A DNA stretch of 64,000 nucleotides from Acanthacorydalis orientalis (GCA_034766995.1 CM068316.1:15798571-15862570); one strand, 5' to 3'. Positions 1-13,700 are shown, counted from the first letter of the stretch. The notes: generated by a model not told the origin, from the sequence alone. Made by a program: numbers and translations.

Positions 1-1692
1 ATGAATGAAATTGTTGAATGAACCGAATTTTGAGTTGAATGGTGTAAAAAAAACGGTCGTATTTACTTAATCTATATATTCATTTCCAAGAATTAAAAAT
101 AGTTGCTTTAACTTTAAATACATGCATTTTCAACGTACTCTAATTTTATAATTCATTTTTTTGTATAAAATTATATATTAATGCACATTTTTATATATAA
201 AAATGTTAACATAGTTTAAAGTATTTAACATATTATTTGTATTTATATTATTTTTTGATATACTTGCGTTTACAGTTGCACAACTCAATTGATTTCTCTA
301 TGTAATAAGAGGGTCGTTAATTTATCAGGTTAATTATGCAGAATTTAACATATTACAAAACGAAATATAACGCACTCAAAACACTTACGTACATTGAAAT
401 TTTAAGGAACACCAGGTGTGGCTTATTTCTACGCTAATTTGTATATTAATTTATTAAATTGTATTTTATATTTGAAAGATTCGTTATAACAGCAATGTTT
501 TCATTTTTCATATCACAGAAAATATATTATTTACTAAATTAATTTCTTACAAATATTTTTTTTCAATATGCGAATACTCTTCCTATGAATAATAAAATAA
601 GTTTATGTTTTTCCTTCATTTTTAAATAGCGATTCAAAGAAAAACGTACACATAGTCATAAACATTTTCTTAATTTGTTTTTTTTTATTACAATCTATTT
701 GTTAATATGGAATTACAAAGAAGTTGATGATTTTTTGTGCTGGATAAATGGAAAAATTTTCTAGAAAGTCTAAAAATTATTCGGTGTGGCAATTTATAAA
801 AAAATGCAAGTATACTTGCTCAAGACATCAAATCCTATGGCAAGAATTTCAAAGGACAAACGCTTTCTTTTTTATTGATAATTTTCTTCAGTCTATTCTT
901 GGCAGATTTTTACGATAAAAGTAGTGGATTTAAGGAATACTTGTTAAACCGATGTTTATTTTATGCTTCTTTCAAGCACGAGGGCGTCTGTTAACAATCA
1001 AATATTTTCCCACTCGATTTTATAATTGAATCGGTCATTTCAAAAACTACGTGTCATATTTTTTAACAATTTTTTTTATCAAAATTGGATTCTCGAGGGT
1101 AGCTTCATATTCAGCATAAATATTACATTAGCCACGTTCTGCCTGGATGTCGAATCTGGCCATTCTTTGTTGCCTAATGAACATGACTTTGTAGTTATTA
1201 AAAAAACTGTATAAAAACATGATCATTATTTGTGCCAAAGAATACGTTAACACTATACATGCCGGCTAGTTGAACAAGAAACTTTCACCAATGACTGGCT
1301 ATTTTTTCAATAATTGACAACAAATATCTTGTTTTTAAATTCATGATTTTTTGCTATGTAACAAAAGAAGTCAATAAATATGAATTCATATATTCTATAA
1401 ATATAAATAAAATAGAATGAGACTAGTTACAAAAATAAGTTTAGCATCCAGAGGTTCGAAACATTTGTGTACTAGGAAAATTAAAATAAATAATTAGAAG
1501 TAAATTATTTTGTAAACACATATACATATTAAGTATTTAGCTTTTAAGTGTTAAAATTCAAAATATTTTCATACATGTAAAAGTATTTTACAAAATTTAC
1601 ACATAAAAAATGTCTCTTTTCTTGTTTTATTAACATACTAAACATTACACCTCTTTCTTTTGAATTTTCATGTTTCCAGTATATCAAATAAA

Positions 1693-1693
<1 letters not shown>
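1..1693. other. AT-rich stretch without a recognisable gene
   Basis: No ORF with a recognisable domain, no RNA gene and no clear transposon ends were seen. The only open frame above 60 codons (1026-1214, plus) matches no family known to me and has ordinary intergenic base composition. Confidence 0.5.

Positions 1694-1743
<50 letters not shown>
1694..1743. repeat. (TA)n microsatellite
   Basis: About 25 uninterrupted TA units. The isoleucine/tyrosine-rich frames across it are artefacts of the repeat. Confidence 0.97.
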
Positions 1744-1746
<3 letters not shown>

Positions 1747-2234
1747 TTATATAAATCAGAATATATTTCTTTACATTTATACATATAATTTTTTTATATA
1801 GATATTGGAATATCAGATACAGTATCTGCATTCTTTTCTTCCAATAAAGTCTCCCCTGTTTCGTTTTCCATGATGTGTGTATTTTTTGAAATAAAATATT
1901 TAAAAAAATCTAACACACAACTGTAGGAAAGAATTTAAAAACACGAAATACTACACACAGAATGTTTGTTGTATCGCCTACAAAGTGTATAAGTTAACTG
2001 GATATAACCCAGTGAGGTATGTGTCCTGTAGACCTTAGAGCATCAAGAAAAATTGTGAGGGTTTTTCTTGAAACGAAATTGAATATTTAACTCTAAACAC
2101 ACTATTACGCATTGGAATTCATTATTGCCAGAAAATAATATTATTATTGTGCTGTTACGCTACTTACATTATTTTTAACATTAGTATCGCAAATGACGCA
2201 AAAGTGCGTCATCGGACTGTAAAGTGTTAATATG

Positions 2235-2726
2235 GTTAGTCAGTCCAGCATAACATTTTCAGTAAAAGAAATACAAACTGAAGAGATTTTTGAATTTAAA
2301 AAATGGTGGCATACATTGAAATTGTTTTAGAAAAAAAATTTTTTATTAACTGAATTTTATGGAAGAAGAGTTCAGAAAGACCAGAAAAAACATTTGCTCC
2401 TTCAAAATACATGAACTTTCAATATAATACTAATAAATCTGGGATGGTGGAGACTGATGAATTCATAGATGGTTCAACAAAAAGCACATTCCAGCTACTA
2501 AAACATACTAAATCTGTGATATTACTTCCGTCTACAAAAGCACATAGATCGAAACTTTTGATAAAGTATAAAAAATAGACAATTTAAAACAAGTGAAAGA
2601 TCAAAGCATCAAAGCATGGAGGAGCACACGTCATTTTACAACGAAATATTCTGCTGGCCAACCGAAGAAATGGAAGAAACTCTGCTAGAATTCAATGGCG
2701 AATATGATTATGCACGTCAATATTAG
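2235..2726 (+). pseudogene. degenerate coding remnant, probably transposon-associated
   Basis: Not an intact gene. Three consecutive pieces read like protein but lie in different frames. A first piece from an ATG at 2232 ends in a stop after WWHTLKLF. A middle piece at about 2396-2578 contains PSKYMNF, SGMVETDEFIDG and LLPSTKAH and ends in TAG. A clean 36-codon 3' piece at 2616-2726 contains HTSFYNEIFCWPTEEMEETL and ends in TAG. Composition is higher in GC than the flanks and the pieces are collinear, which suggests one ancestral ORF broken by frameshifts. It resembles, from memory, a repetitive insect protein family of uncertain function. I cannot name the family. A chance run of open frames is possible but less likely. 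Confidence 0.4.
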
Positions 2727-5399
2727 ATTATAAACGAGAAACATATTTGTGCGGTATAATAGAATGTTTTTAATAAAGAATCATAATAAAAAAAATCTTT
2801 TTTAAACAATTTATTATGCATTTAATAGTATTCCCTGCAAAAACAACAAGAGTCAAGACAATGTATGTTGATTTTCGTATACATTACAGTTTCATAGGAC
2901 AGTAACTATTAAACAACTAACAAATTCAAGGCCTAAAAAACATATTAACAAAAAAAATCTTATTATTTTGGTGTTATGCAGTTTTTATTGAAACCTGTTA
3001 AATTTAGTAATTTTGAAATGACCGATTCAATTATCATTTCATTTTTAAACATATGGTCATTATTTCTATAAAAAAGGAATTCATTTTTTGATTAAATTCT
3101 GACTCTGATGCTTACTCCCACGCCAAACGCACACATTTTATTATTTTCATTTCCTAGTTCTTCAATCATTTTAATCAAGCTATCAAATCTCTAACATCTC
3201 TTTAAAATGAATAAAATCTCTTTAAATCGAACGAATTTTGAATTCGCTCGATATCACACTTTTTCATTTGGAATATGGATCCTGTATTTAATTAACGGGC
3301 TCACAAATGTTAAATAAATTTTCTCTTTCCCTTTAAAATTACAATCTGTAATCACATTACAACTTTTAAGGTTTAATGGCTTTACTTATCATACTAGTTG
3401 TACACCGTTTTCATGATACAGAACATATTAATATGATATTTAGATATTTACATAAGACAAAACAAATAATATTAAATAAAAATCATGATACAAAATATAA
3501 CTAATATTGATAAATACAAAATTTTTTAAAAAAATGAAAGAATGTCTTAGGACAAGGCTACTAAAATCAACCGAAGTTATAAAAATATTTAAAAAAAACG
3601 AATTTAAAATTAATCTTAATTCTTTTACGAATTCATTTAAGATGTAACAGCCGAGTCGTGAAACAAAAACTTTAATGAAATAAATAGAAAATAGTTTTCA
3701 CACACAAGTACCTTAACAAAAATTATGATTGTTTTAGAGACAAACATTTTATAATCGAAATAAATTCGGTTTTCAGGTTAAATTAAAGCATATTTGTGCA
3801 CACTCTATTTATAACCCAATGTTGTTTGTTGGATTCTATAAAATTTTAAATTAAAAATAAAAAAACTGAAATGCCTTTCATGTTGATTTGTTGTTGGAGT
3901 TTATGGCATGCCGATAGATAAACTATTAGCGCCCGAAATACTGTTCATATTCAACATGAAAAGAAAAAGGAATCATAGGTTTTGAATGTTTCAGCATCTA
4001 CATCCAGGAGAGTTTTGTGATGAGTGACATCATTTTTAACTATCTGTACTAATATGTACATTATAAGAGAATATACAAAAAGTAATTAGTGATGAATCCA
4101 GAAGATAGACTTTCCTAAATTTATTTTACTCTCACCCAAAGAACTACAAAATTGTTTTTATTCAATCAATGATTATTGATTATTTTTGATAGTTACTTAT
4201 ACGCATTTCGATAGAAATTTTATCATTCTCAGAACACTAAGGTACAGATAAATCTGAGATTATAGACCAACGATGGTCAAATTACTGCTTCCAGAGTTAC
4301 TTTGTGCGGTTCTTGAGACAATATTGGGTTTCATTGCCATTTTCTCTAAACTTTTATATTAATAATCTATAGTAGTATAGTATGTACTAACATTAGAATA
4401 TTCTATATATAAACGGGTAATTTACATCATCTTTTCCAACATCTATATGCATTATGTGTCCAAACTGCTGTTTAAAGTAGTCCTGCAGTTATGGACAATC
4501 CTTAAAAAAGATGTGAAACTAAACAATTTTGTTAATAAAGACTTGCTGAATGCAATAAAAACAATTTAGGGACGTGTGAGGGCGAGGCTCCTGAACATTC
4601 AAAAATGTATGAAAAGTATTATATGTGGCTCTTATTATCTAAATTACTCACTCCTGTTGTAGATGATTAATAATACTTGTCTAGAAAAAAAATTGTTTTA
4701 TCTTTAGTTGCATGAAAGAAAGAAGATGAATTTTGTTTTATAAAGTTTGTTGGCGAAAAACTCATTGGGTTTAATCAGGCTCTTTCTTGATATCATTCAT
4801 TTCAAATGAACAGCTTTTAATTCAAACACTAAATCTATTAATATATTTTACACTTGATACCTCACATTTTTTATTGTGATGAATAGCATGCTTTAGGTAA
4901 GTGAGCACTAAAAACTTTTAGTCGACTAGCTAATTAGTGAAACAATTTCTTAATACGTCAATCAGACTGCATGCGCTAATCAATTGATCAATTGTACTCC
5001 ACATATTCAGATCATTGATACAAGTGAATGCACTTCAACTTGAACTGTTGCAATGCGAGCACACAAGTTTAGACTTGTGCAGTACATCCAAGTTAATCAA
5101 ATATCTAGTTGGTTGAAGTTGTGTAAAATCACAAAATTTTTAATCTTCCAAATAAATAATTAAATTTAATAGGATCCCATAAAACATATTTATTCACAAT
5201 AGATCTAATCGATAGTCAATAGTATCGTTTAGAAACCGCAACAAAAATATAAAAGGAAATAATAAATAATTTTCTGATTATCTAAGAATTTCATTTTAAA
5301 GTTTTTGTTAATCAACTTGCGTTTTTTTAATATTATACTTATTTTATTCTAATTGATGTAATCTATTAAAAAAATATATAATTAATATTTAAAATTGTA
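2727..5399. other. AT-rich stretch, mostly featureless
   Basis: No gene seen. It holds one copy of a dispersed fold-back repeat (listed separately near 4160) and a small hairpin near 5058-5080, where CACAAGT pairs with ACTTGTG across a 4-nt loop. The 4900-5120 stretch is less AT-rich and slightly palindromic, but there is no basis for a functional call. Confidence 0.45.
4160..4252. repeat. dispersed fold-back MITE fragment
   Basis: Contains GATTATTGATTATTTTTGAT, then ACGCATTTCGATAG and CATTCTCAGAACACTAAGGT. The same series of blocks recurs near 37910, 43254, 45390 and 55360, and partly near 11880. This copy preserves one arm only. Confidence 0.5.
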
Positions 5400-5957
5400 T
5401 TAAGTTAGTAGGAAAATAATTGCGGTTTTCGTTTTTCGAATTCTAACCTTAATTTTTTTTCGGTGAAAGTGTGCTTTCATCGTATTCATGTCAATATCAT
5501 TTTAAAGTGTACTTTTTGGTCTATATTTTGGTAACATCGACTTTGGTTTTATTAATTATTTTGCTTCAAATTTGGCTATTGAATTAAAGATGGAAAAGAA
5601 GAAAATGAGAGCTATTTTTATATAAGTCCAAAACGAGTGGTAAAGCAGAACAAAAACTGCTCGTAAACTAAACGATACTTTCGGTGTGGGTACTATTAAG
5701 GAACGTTCCAAAAATGTCCTACTGGAGACAAGAGCCTCGAAGATGAAGGTCGCGGGCGTCCTTCTTGACTTCATAACGACGAGCTGAGGGTGTTAGTTGT
5801 ATCAGAACCGTGTACAACAATTCGACAGCTTGCACAAAAGTTAGGTGTTAGTCATCCAACAATTCTGGACCACTTAAAACGGCCAGGAGAATCGAAAAAA
5901 TTTAAATGTATATGAATTTGAGGGTCATAAACCGTAATTATTATCCTACCAAACTAA
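5400..5957 (+). mobile_element. non-autonomous mariner derivative keeping only the DNA-binding domain (copy 1)
   Basis: Terminal inverted repeats of about 26 bp (left begins TTAAGTTAGTAGGAAAATAA; the right end is its imperfect complement) are flanked by TA at 5398-5399 and 5958-5959, as expected for Tc1/mariner. The 558-bp interior carries a broken plus-strand remnant of a mariner N-terminal domain, with recognisable ETARKL, SLEDE, RGRPS, TIRQLAQKLGVSHPTILDHL and PGES-like blocks. It then passes straight into the right terminus, so the whole catalytic domain is missing. The same interior junction is found in the copies at 41.4, 49.9 and 55.7 kb. It was therefore amplified after the deletion, which makes it MITE-like. 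Confidence 0.8.
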
Positions 5958-6466
5958 TATTTTATTCGATGTTTTTTTTTTGTAAAAAAAACGTCATTCT
6001 ATATGATTTCACTCTTGGATCGCTCCAATTATATCTGCGATAATTTTCTGTTACGTACATTTTAACACAGAGCAAGAAAAGTTCTATCCCATATTATAAT
6101 GTTTACTTGAACGTAATTCTCTCATTTAATTGTTTGCAGGAGCAACGAATCGATTGAAAACAATAGCTTTAATTGTAATCAAAGTTGATGATATAATTCG
6201 AATAAGATCTGTTTGTTCTGCAAAACTTCCCAGTCGCGAAAACTTATTCAATCGTCACATTATGTTTATGTAAGATTCTATTAACGAAAAATTGAATAAC
6301 TGAATTGAGTAAGTATTCGCATAACTTGCAAATAATAGTTAGTTATTCGAAAGGTATTACTTAAACAAAGCCAATGATTAAGAAAAAACTCTAATTAATA
6401 GTTTCATTGATAATCGAATTTACATAATTTAGGTTATTAGAAACATGTCTAATTCCCAGATCTAAA

Positions 6467-6470
<4 letters not shown>

Positions 6471-6508
<38 letters not shown>

Positions 6509-6531
6509 CATACATATATATATATATATAT
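6471..6531. repeat. (TA)n microsatellite, interrupted
   Basis: TA array broken by AATACATACA in the middle. Confidence 0.95.
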
Positions 6532-7110
6532 CATTACACATACAAATATAAAAAATTAACATCGCAATATGCTAAGTGATTAATCTTGTAAGATAATAGA
6601 GGAATACACATTTCAAACTACATAAGTATTATGACGTAAATGCAGTATAAACAACAAATAATAATATAAAAAAACAGACGAAATAAAAATAATGTAGTAC
6701 AGACTGTTAGAAAAAATTAACGGAAGATAAAAAAGCGTATAGAAAAACTATGTCTATGAAGATACCGAAACATGAATTAGTGTTGTAAATATTTTCTTTC
6801 ATAAACTATAAATAATGGAGTCTAAGTGAAACGTTGGGAATCTTTTTTACGTTACACGAAATTGACGTAAATGTCAAATGTTTAGTTATTATTAGTATGT
6901 TGTGTAATGGTATTTTTAGAAATTGTTCTTATTTTTCGGTTAAGGAGAGTTATTGATTGATCAATCTATCAGGTCGTTTAGAGTGAATCGATTCATCATT
7001 GAATGCCATGAGACTAAATTTTTTTTTAAATTTTTTGTTTCCTTCCATTTTTATATTATATCAATTTAATTGATACTTAATAGATTTTCCTTTCATATAA
7101 CAATTTACTG
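6532..7110. other. AT-rich spacer
   Basis: No gene, transposon end or RNA structure recognised. Confidence 0.5.
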
Positions 7111-7161
<51 letters not shown>

Positions 7162-7204
7162 TATGTATATATATATATATATAAATATGTATATATATAT
7201 ATAC

Positions 7205-7261
<57 letters not shown>

Positions 7262-7275
7262 TAGATATATAGATA
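7111..7275. repeat. (TA)n microsatellite with GTATA and AAATA interruptions
   Basis: About 165 bp. It abuts the left terminus of the mariner remnant that starts at 7276, so the element sits at the edge of the array. Confidence 0.95.
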
Positions 7276-7990
7276 TTAGGTTGGTGCAAAAGTATTTGCG
7301 GTTTTTACATATCTAGTATAAAGACGGATATATCAGTTAAAATTATATTTATTAATAAAAATAAATTGCCATTGGCCTGCACTCATTTCTCCTAACGGGA
7401 AACAAGTTTGTTTATTCCTACAATATAGTATTATGGATTCCTGGAATTAATGAATTCATCGAAAGCACTTGGAGCTGATGCTGGATCTTTGAAAAACTTC
7501 TCTCATAGGAAATTACTCAAAAGTTTAAAAAATGGTCATCTGTCAGAGACAAGTCCTGAGAATAAGGTGGATGAGGTAAGGTTTCATAACCCAGTTCAAT
7601 TAATTTTTTAAAAATCATTTGTGAGACGTGTGATCGGGCGTTATCATGAAGAAGAGTTGGTTCCTTTCGATTTATTAATGCTGACCATAAACGATGCAAT
7701 TTCTCATGAATTTTTTCAATTTCGGACAATATTTGTCTGCTGTTGTTGTTTCACCAGGATTTAAGAAGTTATAGTAAATGATACCACTTGTCGACCACCA
7801 AACAGTGACCATAATCTTTTTTTCATGAGGCTTCGGTTTAGGAAACTGTTTTGGTGTTTCTCCTCGGTTTATCCACTGTGATGAATGTTTCCGATTATTG
7901 TAGAGCATCCACTTTACATCACATGTGACAATGCGATCAAGAAAAGGATCATTTTGGTTACCCAAAAGAAGCGTAGAACAGGTATCCACT
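7276..7990 (-). mobile_element. truncated irritans-type mariner
   Basis: The left end has the typical terminus TTAGGTTGGTGCAAAAGTAT after a TA (7274-7275). Transposase is on the minus strand in two frames. 7675-7989 carries LDRIVTCDVKWMLYNNRK (first catalytic Asp, normally followed by Glu, here Val) and VTVWWSTSG. 7517-7729 carries LLHDNARSHVSQ (second Asp) and a changed third motif, LSLTDDHF for the usual LSPTDYHF. A frameshift near 7727 separates them. The N-terminal DNA-binding half and the other terminus are absent. Homology stops near 7990, so the copy is truncated and inactive. Confidence 0.85.
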
Positions 7991-8587
7991 TTTCAAGTGA
8001 AACTCTAATATTTATCATTATTACAACCAACTTGTAACAGAAATACATTACTGACTTATGGACTAATAAAGTGTGTTTACTCCTTTTGGGCACCCTGTAG
8101 ATCATAATATATTTATCCAGCAAAATATGAACTGATTCAAAAATATGCAATTAAAATAATATAAATATATTAATAGTAAATGCGTCTTTCTCTGTATCTA
8201 AATGATGTTTTTCAGTATGAAGTTTACTTATAGTAAAATTGATAGTTATTAGCCACTTAAAATATATATTTTGAATATAGGTCAATGTGTCTAATAAATA
8301 TACATTTAATATTTTATCTATGAGGAGTTTATTCATCAATATGTATACCGTACATTTTGTACAGTACATAAAATGTAGTACATTTCTTATAACATATTAA
8401 ACCATTTATAATTCGTAATTATTTTTTAGAAATTATAATGAAACTCATCATTAGACACAGTATACTGAGAAAATTAATTTATATACTATTGCACTATTAT
8501 ATTATGCACTAAATAAATTTCATTGTTTTCATCTTTTAAAAAAATACATTTATTTTTGATCATGTGTTAAATTTATTTCTAAAAAAA
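7991..8587. other. AT-rich spacer with a possible solo transposon end
   Basis: The 8080-8100 stretch reads, on the minus strand, TACAGGGTGCCCAAAAGGAG, which resembles the ends of some DNA transposons. No partner terminus was found. Nothing else is recognisable. Confidence 0.3.
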
Positions 8588-8844
8588 TGGCGCTTAGGTA
8601 TTTATAATGTCTTATTTTTTTCATCTTTAACATATATTATACTTCTAAGACAAGTTTCAAAAAGATGCTGTAATATAAGTAAAACTCAGACATTGTCTTA
8701 TTGAATCTTTATTTATATTGTGCACAATGAAAATTAAATAACTGTTTTTTTAAATACTTTTTTGTCGAGAAAAAGTTCATGATCAGAAAATTATTAAGAT
8801 AATATGTTTAAAAATAAAAATGTATATTATATTAATTTTGAATT

Positions 8845-8878
<34 letters not shown>

Positions 8879-8938
8879 ATATATATATTATTTATATATA
8901 TATATTTTATAAATATATACATATATACATATATATAC

Positions 8939-8998
<60 letters not shown>

Positions 8999-9244
8999 AT
9001 AAAACAGCGCTAAGTTATTTTTAAATATCATCTTTGTTTTTCGTCTTTAACATTTATTATACTTCCAACACAAGTTTCAAAAAGATGTAATATAAGTAAA
9101 ATTCAGGCTTTGTCTTATTGAATCTTTATATTGTGCACAATGAAAATTAAATAACTGTTTTTTTAAATATTTTTTTGTCATGAAAAAGTTCAAGAAATCC
9201 GAAAATTATTAAAAAACTATATTAAAAAATAAAAATGTGTAATA

Positions 9245-9248
<4 letters not shown>
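8588..9248. repeat. two-unit direct duplication separated by (TA)n
   Basis: Unit 1 (about 8588-8843) and unit 2 (about 9005-9248) share long blocks in the same order: AAGTTTCAAAAAGATG, TTGTCTTATTGAATCTTTAT, TTGTGCACAATGAAAATTAA and TAACTGTTTTTTTAAATA. A weaker third unit (about 10270-10395, with GCGCTTTAATGTCGCTTAGC) lies beyond the inserted mariner. The period is about 420 bp and (TA)n arrays form the spacers. Confidence 0.8.
8844..9002. repeat. (TA)n microsatellite between duplicated units
   Basis: About 160 bp of TA with TTATTTA and ACATA interruptions. Confidence 0.95.
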
Positions 9249-9300
<52 letters not shown>

Positions 9301-9324
9301 AATATGTATATATATATATATATA
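9249..9324. repeat. (TA)n microsatellite flanking a mariner
   Basis: TA array directly left of the mariner terminus. The array continues at 10247-10260 on the other side, so the element interrupts a TA array. Confidence 0.95.
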
Positions 9325-10246
9325 CGAGGTCAGACAATTAAGTAATGCGACCGATTTTTTTTCTCGGCCTGTGGTAACACTGCAAACCTGTAACTCCGCC
9401 ACCGTAATAGCAGATTTCTACTCTCTCGATTGAGACCTTGACCACCCTCGTACGATCATTTCTTCGCCAGCTGTTTGGTGTTTTGTAACAACGCGCGAGT
9501 AGTGCATGTCACGAAGCCCACCGAATGAACATCGCCCAAGATTGTCTCGAGCAGGTTGAAAGTGATCCTACTCTTCTCGATCGAGTTATTACTGGTGATG
9601 AAAGTTGGTTCTTTCAATATGACCCCGAAACTAAACGACAAAGCCAACAGTGGCTGTCCCCTGGAGCACCAAGGCCAAAGAAGGCGAGAATGAGCAAGTC
9701 CAAAGTGAAAACCATGTTGATTTGCTTCTTCGACAGCAAAGGGGTGGTTCACAAAGAGTTCGTACCACCTGGACAAACCGTAAATCAAGTATTCTACCGC
9801 AATGTGCTCGAAAAATTACGAAAAAGGGTGCTCAGAGTGCGTCCAGAGATCGCGAAGACTTGGGTTCTGCATCACGACAATGCTCCCTGTCACAGTGCGT
9901 TCAGTGTCTCTCATTTTTTGGCGTCTAAAGGCATCGCAACGTTACCACAACCGCCCTATTCACCGGACATGTCACCCTGCGACTTTTTCCTATTCCCCCA
10001 TATGAAAAAATTCGTCAAAGGTCGACATTTTGACTCCGTTGAAGATATCCAAGAATCTGTGACGAGGGTACTCGGAGAGGTCCCACAAGAAGTGTTCCAG
10101 AATTGTTACGAAAACTGGAAAACTCGCTGGAATAAGTGTATAGATGCGGGAGGGGACTACTTTGAAGGGGATCGCAGCGATGTACCTTAATTTTTAAATA
10201 TACTCGATTTTTGAATTTTGTCGCATTACTTAATTGTCTGACCTCG
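9325..10246 (+). mobile_element. 922-bp internally deleted mariner (copy A)
   Basis: Perfect ~27-bp terminal inverted repeats beginning CGAGGTCAGACAATTAAGTA are flanked by TA on both sides. The interior carries an uninterrupted frame for the catalytic part of a DD34D transposase, but the N-terminal helix-turn-helix region is deleted. The left break follows CATGTCACGAA near 9516, at the same place where copies at 34.3 and 56.9 kb continue with a start codon. Sequence is nearly identical to those copies, which indicates recent transposition by a full-length source elsewhere. Confidence 0.92.
9525..10190 (+). pseudogene. mariner transposase, N-terminally deleted but catalytically intact frame
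   Basis: 221 codons with no internal stop. First catalytic Asp in VITGDESWFFQYDPE (about residues 21-35), second in LHHDNAPCHSA (about 115-125), third in SPDMSPCDFFLF. I count 34 residues between the second and third Asp, the DD34D spacing of mariner. Usual mariner transposases are about 345 aa, so roughly 120-130 residues of the paired helix-turn-helix DNA-binding domain are missing. The product could not be expected to bind its termini. The ATG at 9525 is simply the first in frame and is not the ancestral start. Confidence 0.88.
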
Positions 10247-10392
10247 TATATATATACATATACATTTATATAAAATAGCGCTTTAATGTCGCTTAGCGTT
10301 TTATGTCTTCTTTGTTTTCCATCTTTAAAATATTTTAATGTTTTCTTAATAATTTTTTCATCTCAAAAAATTATTAAGAAAATATGTTTCAA

Positions 10393-10397
<5 letters not shown>

Positions 10398-10470
<73 letters not shown>
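10398..10470. repeat. (TA)n microsatellite
   Basis: TA array with one CTACA interruption. Confidence 0.95.
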
Positions 10471-10476
<6 letters not shown>

Positions 10477-12118
10477 AAACCCAAATTTAAATTATTAAAA
10501 AACATAATTTTATTCATTGAATATAAATTTTTACATCACAGTAAAATTTCTACTTTTTTTCATTTTCTCATTATATGTGAAACGATTTGTCTTTAATTGA
10601 AAATATAACTGCTTTACTGGTATTGTAATTTTCAATTAATTATGCATACACCATTTTAATAAACATAAAACGAAAAACATAAATTATATGTTCACAAATG
10701 AATATTGTTCTCATTCCACAAAACACAAAAACTGTTCGAAAATATACAATAAATGCTTTTTTATCTTGTTTGATTGTTGCTTTTGCGCGTTTCAACGGAG
10801 ATCAGATATCTCTGCACCTTAATTCCCTGAGAATGATGGTATTACCATATAAATCCTCACAAGCAACAATTGATATATTTGATTAATAAAATTCTAAAAG
10901 AATGCAAGTGTGATAAGATACAATGTAATCATATAAGATGAACAAAAACATGAAAAGCATACTCGTATATTAATTTATGAGTTATATACATATATATTTT
11001 AATAAGTAGAAAGTATATTTTCAGATATTAAATATATTATTGATTATAGTAAAAAAATTTTTGTTAATTTAAAAATTATTCAGCGATTAATAACTAATTC
11101 TTTTGATTTTTTTCAACTGTACAGTAGAGACGAAATTAACATAAACCACAATTCAAATCAGTTAGAATTTCTACTTTTATGGTACATTAATATTTGAACA
11201 AATTAAAGAGTATACTTTTTATTAAACGAATAATATTTTATTTAACGCTGTTGCAAGAAAGAATTCATAACCCAAATAAAGCGTATACAGAACGAAACAA
11301 TTTAAATTGAACGAAACAAAACCGCTAGTGTCGAAAATTGTGAAAGATATTAGCGATGAAATCTATCCGCTTTATTCCTGTTATTAATTCGACTGAATAA
11401 TATTATTTAAACTTGGAATTAAAACAATTGTGGAGCGAGGGTGGCGGCAACAACCAGTTGCTACGTCGTCGGCTCATTAATATATAAATGCTCGAGAAGT
11501 GAAATTAATAAAATTAGCCCGCAGTGAAATGAAACGGTGACAAAGAGAAGAGATTTTTCCCTCAAATTCATTTATATTATTATACTGGAGTTCCTCTTTT
11601 GTGTCGGTTTTTTGTGTTTTTGTAAGAATTTCGTTATCTTCTTCACTATGTATATATTTTTGTGATCAGTTCATAGCGTTTTTGTACATCTATATATTTT
11701 AATACACAAAAAGTACATTGTGATAACGATTTCAATTAACACAATGTCATAACTGGCTTATCTAACAATCTGATTTTAATTAATTTTTTTCTTGGATTAT
11801 TAATTATCTTGACATTGAAATGTATATCATTTATAATTTAATATTGTTTCACCACTTGGTTTGGACACTGTGGCAAAACTCATTTTCACAGATTTTTCAT
11901 TGCCTTGGCGCTCTGAACATAATGGCATCATCGAAATGCACATAAACAAAATTTACAGATGATCAATATTAATTTATTGGACATATTTGAAACGAAAAAA
12001 ATGTTTTGTGGTTTATGGAGTGAAAAAGACATTCATTTGTGAAAGTTAATAATTTTTATTATACAATTTTTACACTTGTAACTATTTGAGTATTGTTATA
12101 AAATCATCTTTATTGTAA

Positions 12119-12122
<4 letters not shown>
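10471..12122. other. non-coding stretch with a GC-richer island
   Basis: No gene recognised. It contains the GC-richer island at 11280-11590 (listed separately) and, at about 11890-11975, half of the dispersed fold-back repeat (CCTTGGCGCTCTGAACATAA, then GGCATCATCGAAATGCA). Confidence 0.45.
11280..11590. other. GC-richer island without an ORF, candidate conserved non-coding element or UTR
   Basis: Composition departs sharply from the flanks, with blocks such as GGAGCGAGGGTGGCGGCAAC, TTGCTACGTCGTCGGCTCAT and AATTAGCCCGCAGTGAAATG. No long ORF, terminal repeats or target duplication are visible. A regulatory element, a non-coding exon or an old transposon fragment are all possible. Confidence 0.3.
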
Positions 12123-12166
<44 letters not shown>

Positions 12167-12172
12167 TATATT
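12123..12172. repeat. (TA)n microsatellite
   Basis: TA array followed by AAATATATATTTAC and then a short TG-rich stretch. Confidence 0.95.
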
Positions 12173-13496
<1,324 letters not shown>

Positions 13497-13602
13497 ATTT
13501 CAATTGCATTCTGTAAATCACTTTACAGACAATTGTACGTTTTTATATCTATAATACAGTTGTGTTATCCTAGTAATAATCATCCATTTGGATCATTTTT
13601 CC

Positions 13603-13700
13603 GTTATTGGTTTCGGCACATATACTATCTCCAGGTAGATTTGAAATAATTAATTATTTAGAATCTATCTGAAGATTATATACGTGCCGAAGCTAATAGC
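13603..13700. ncRNA. 98-nt near-perfect hairpin (possible pre-miRNA-like or fold-back element)
   Basis: The arms 13603-13641 and 13662-13700 are complementary over 39 positions with seven differences, four of which would be G:U pairs in a plus-strand transcript. The 20-nt centre contains the palindrome AAATAATTAATTATTT, so the stem can continue almost to the tip. The best conserved arm segment is TTCGGCAC paired with GTGCCGAA. Length and stem suit a microRNA precursor, but a short fold-back transposon would look the same. I recognise no known miRNA seed in it. Confidence 0.35.
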
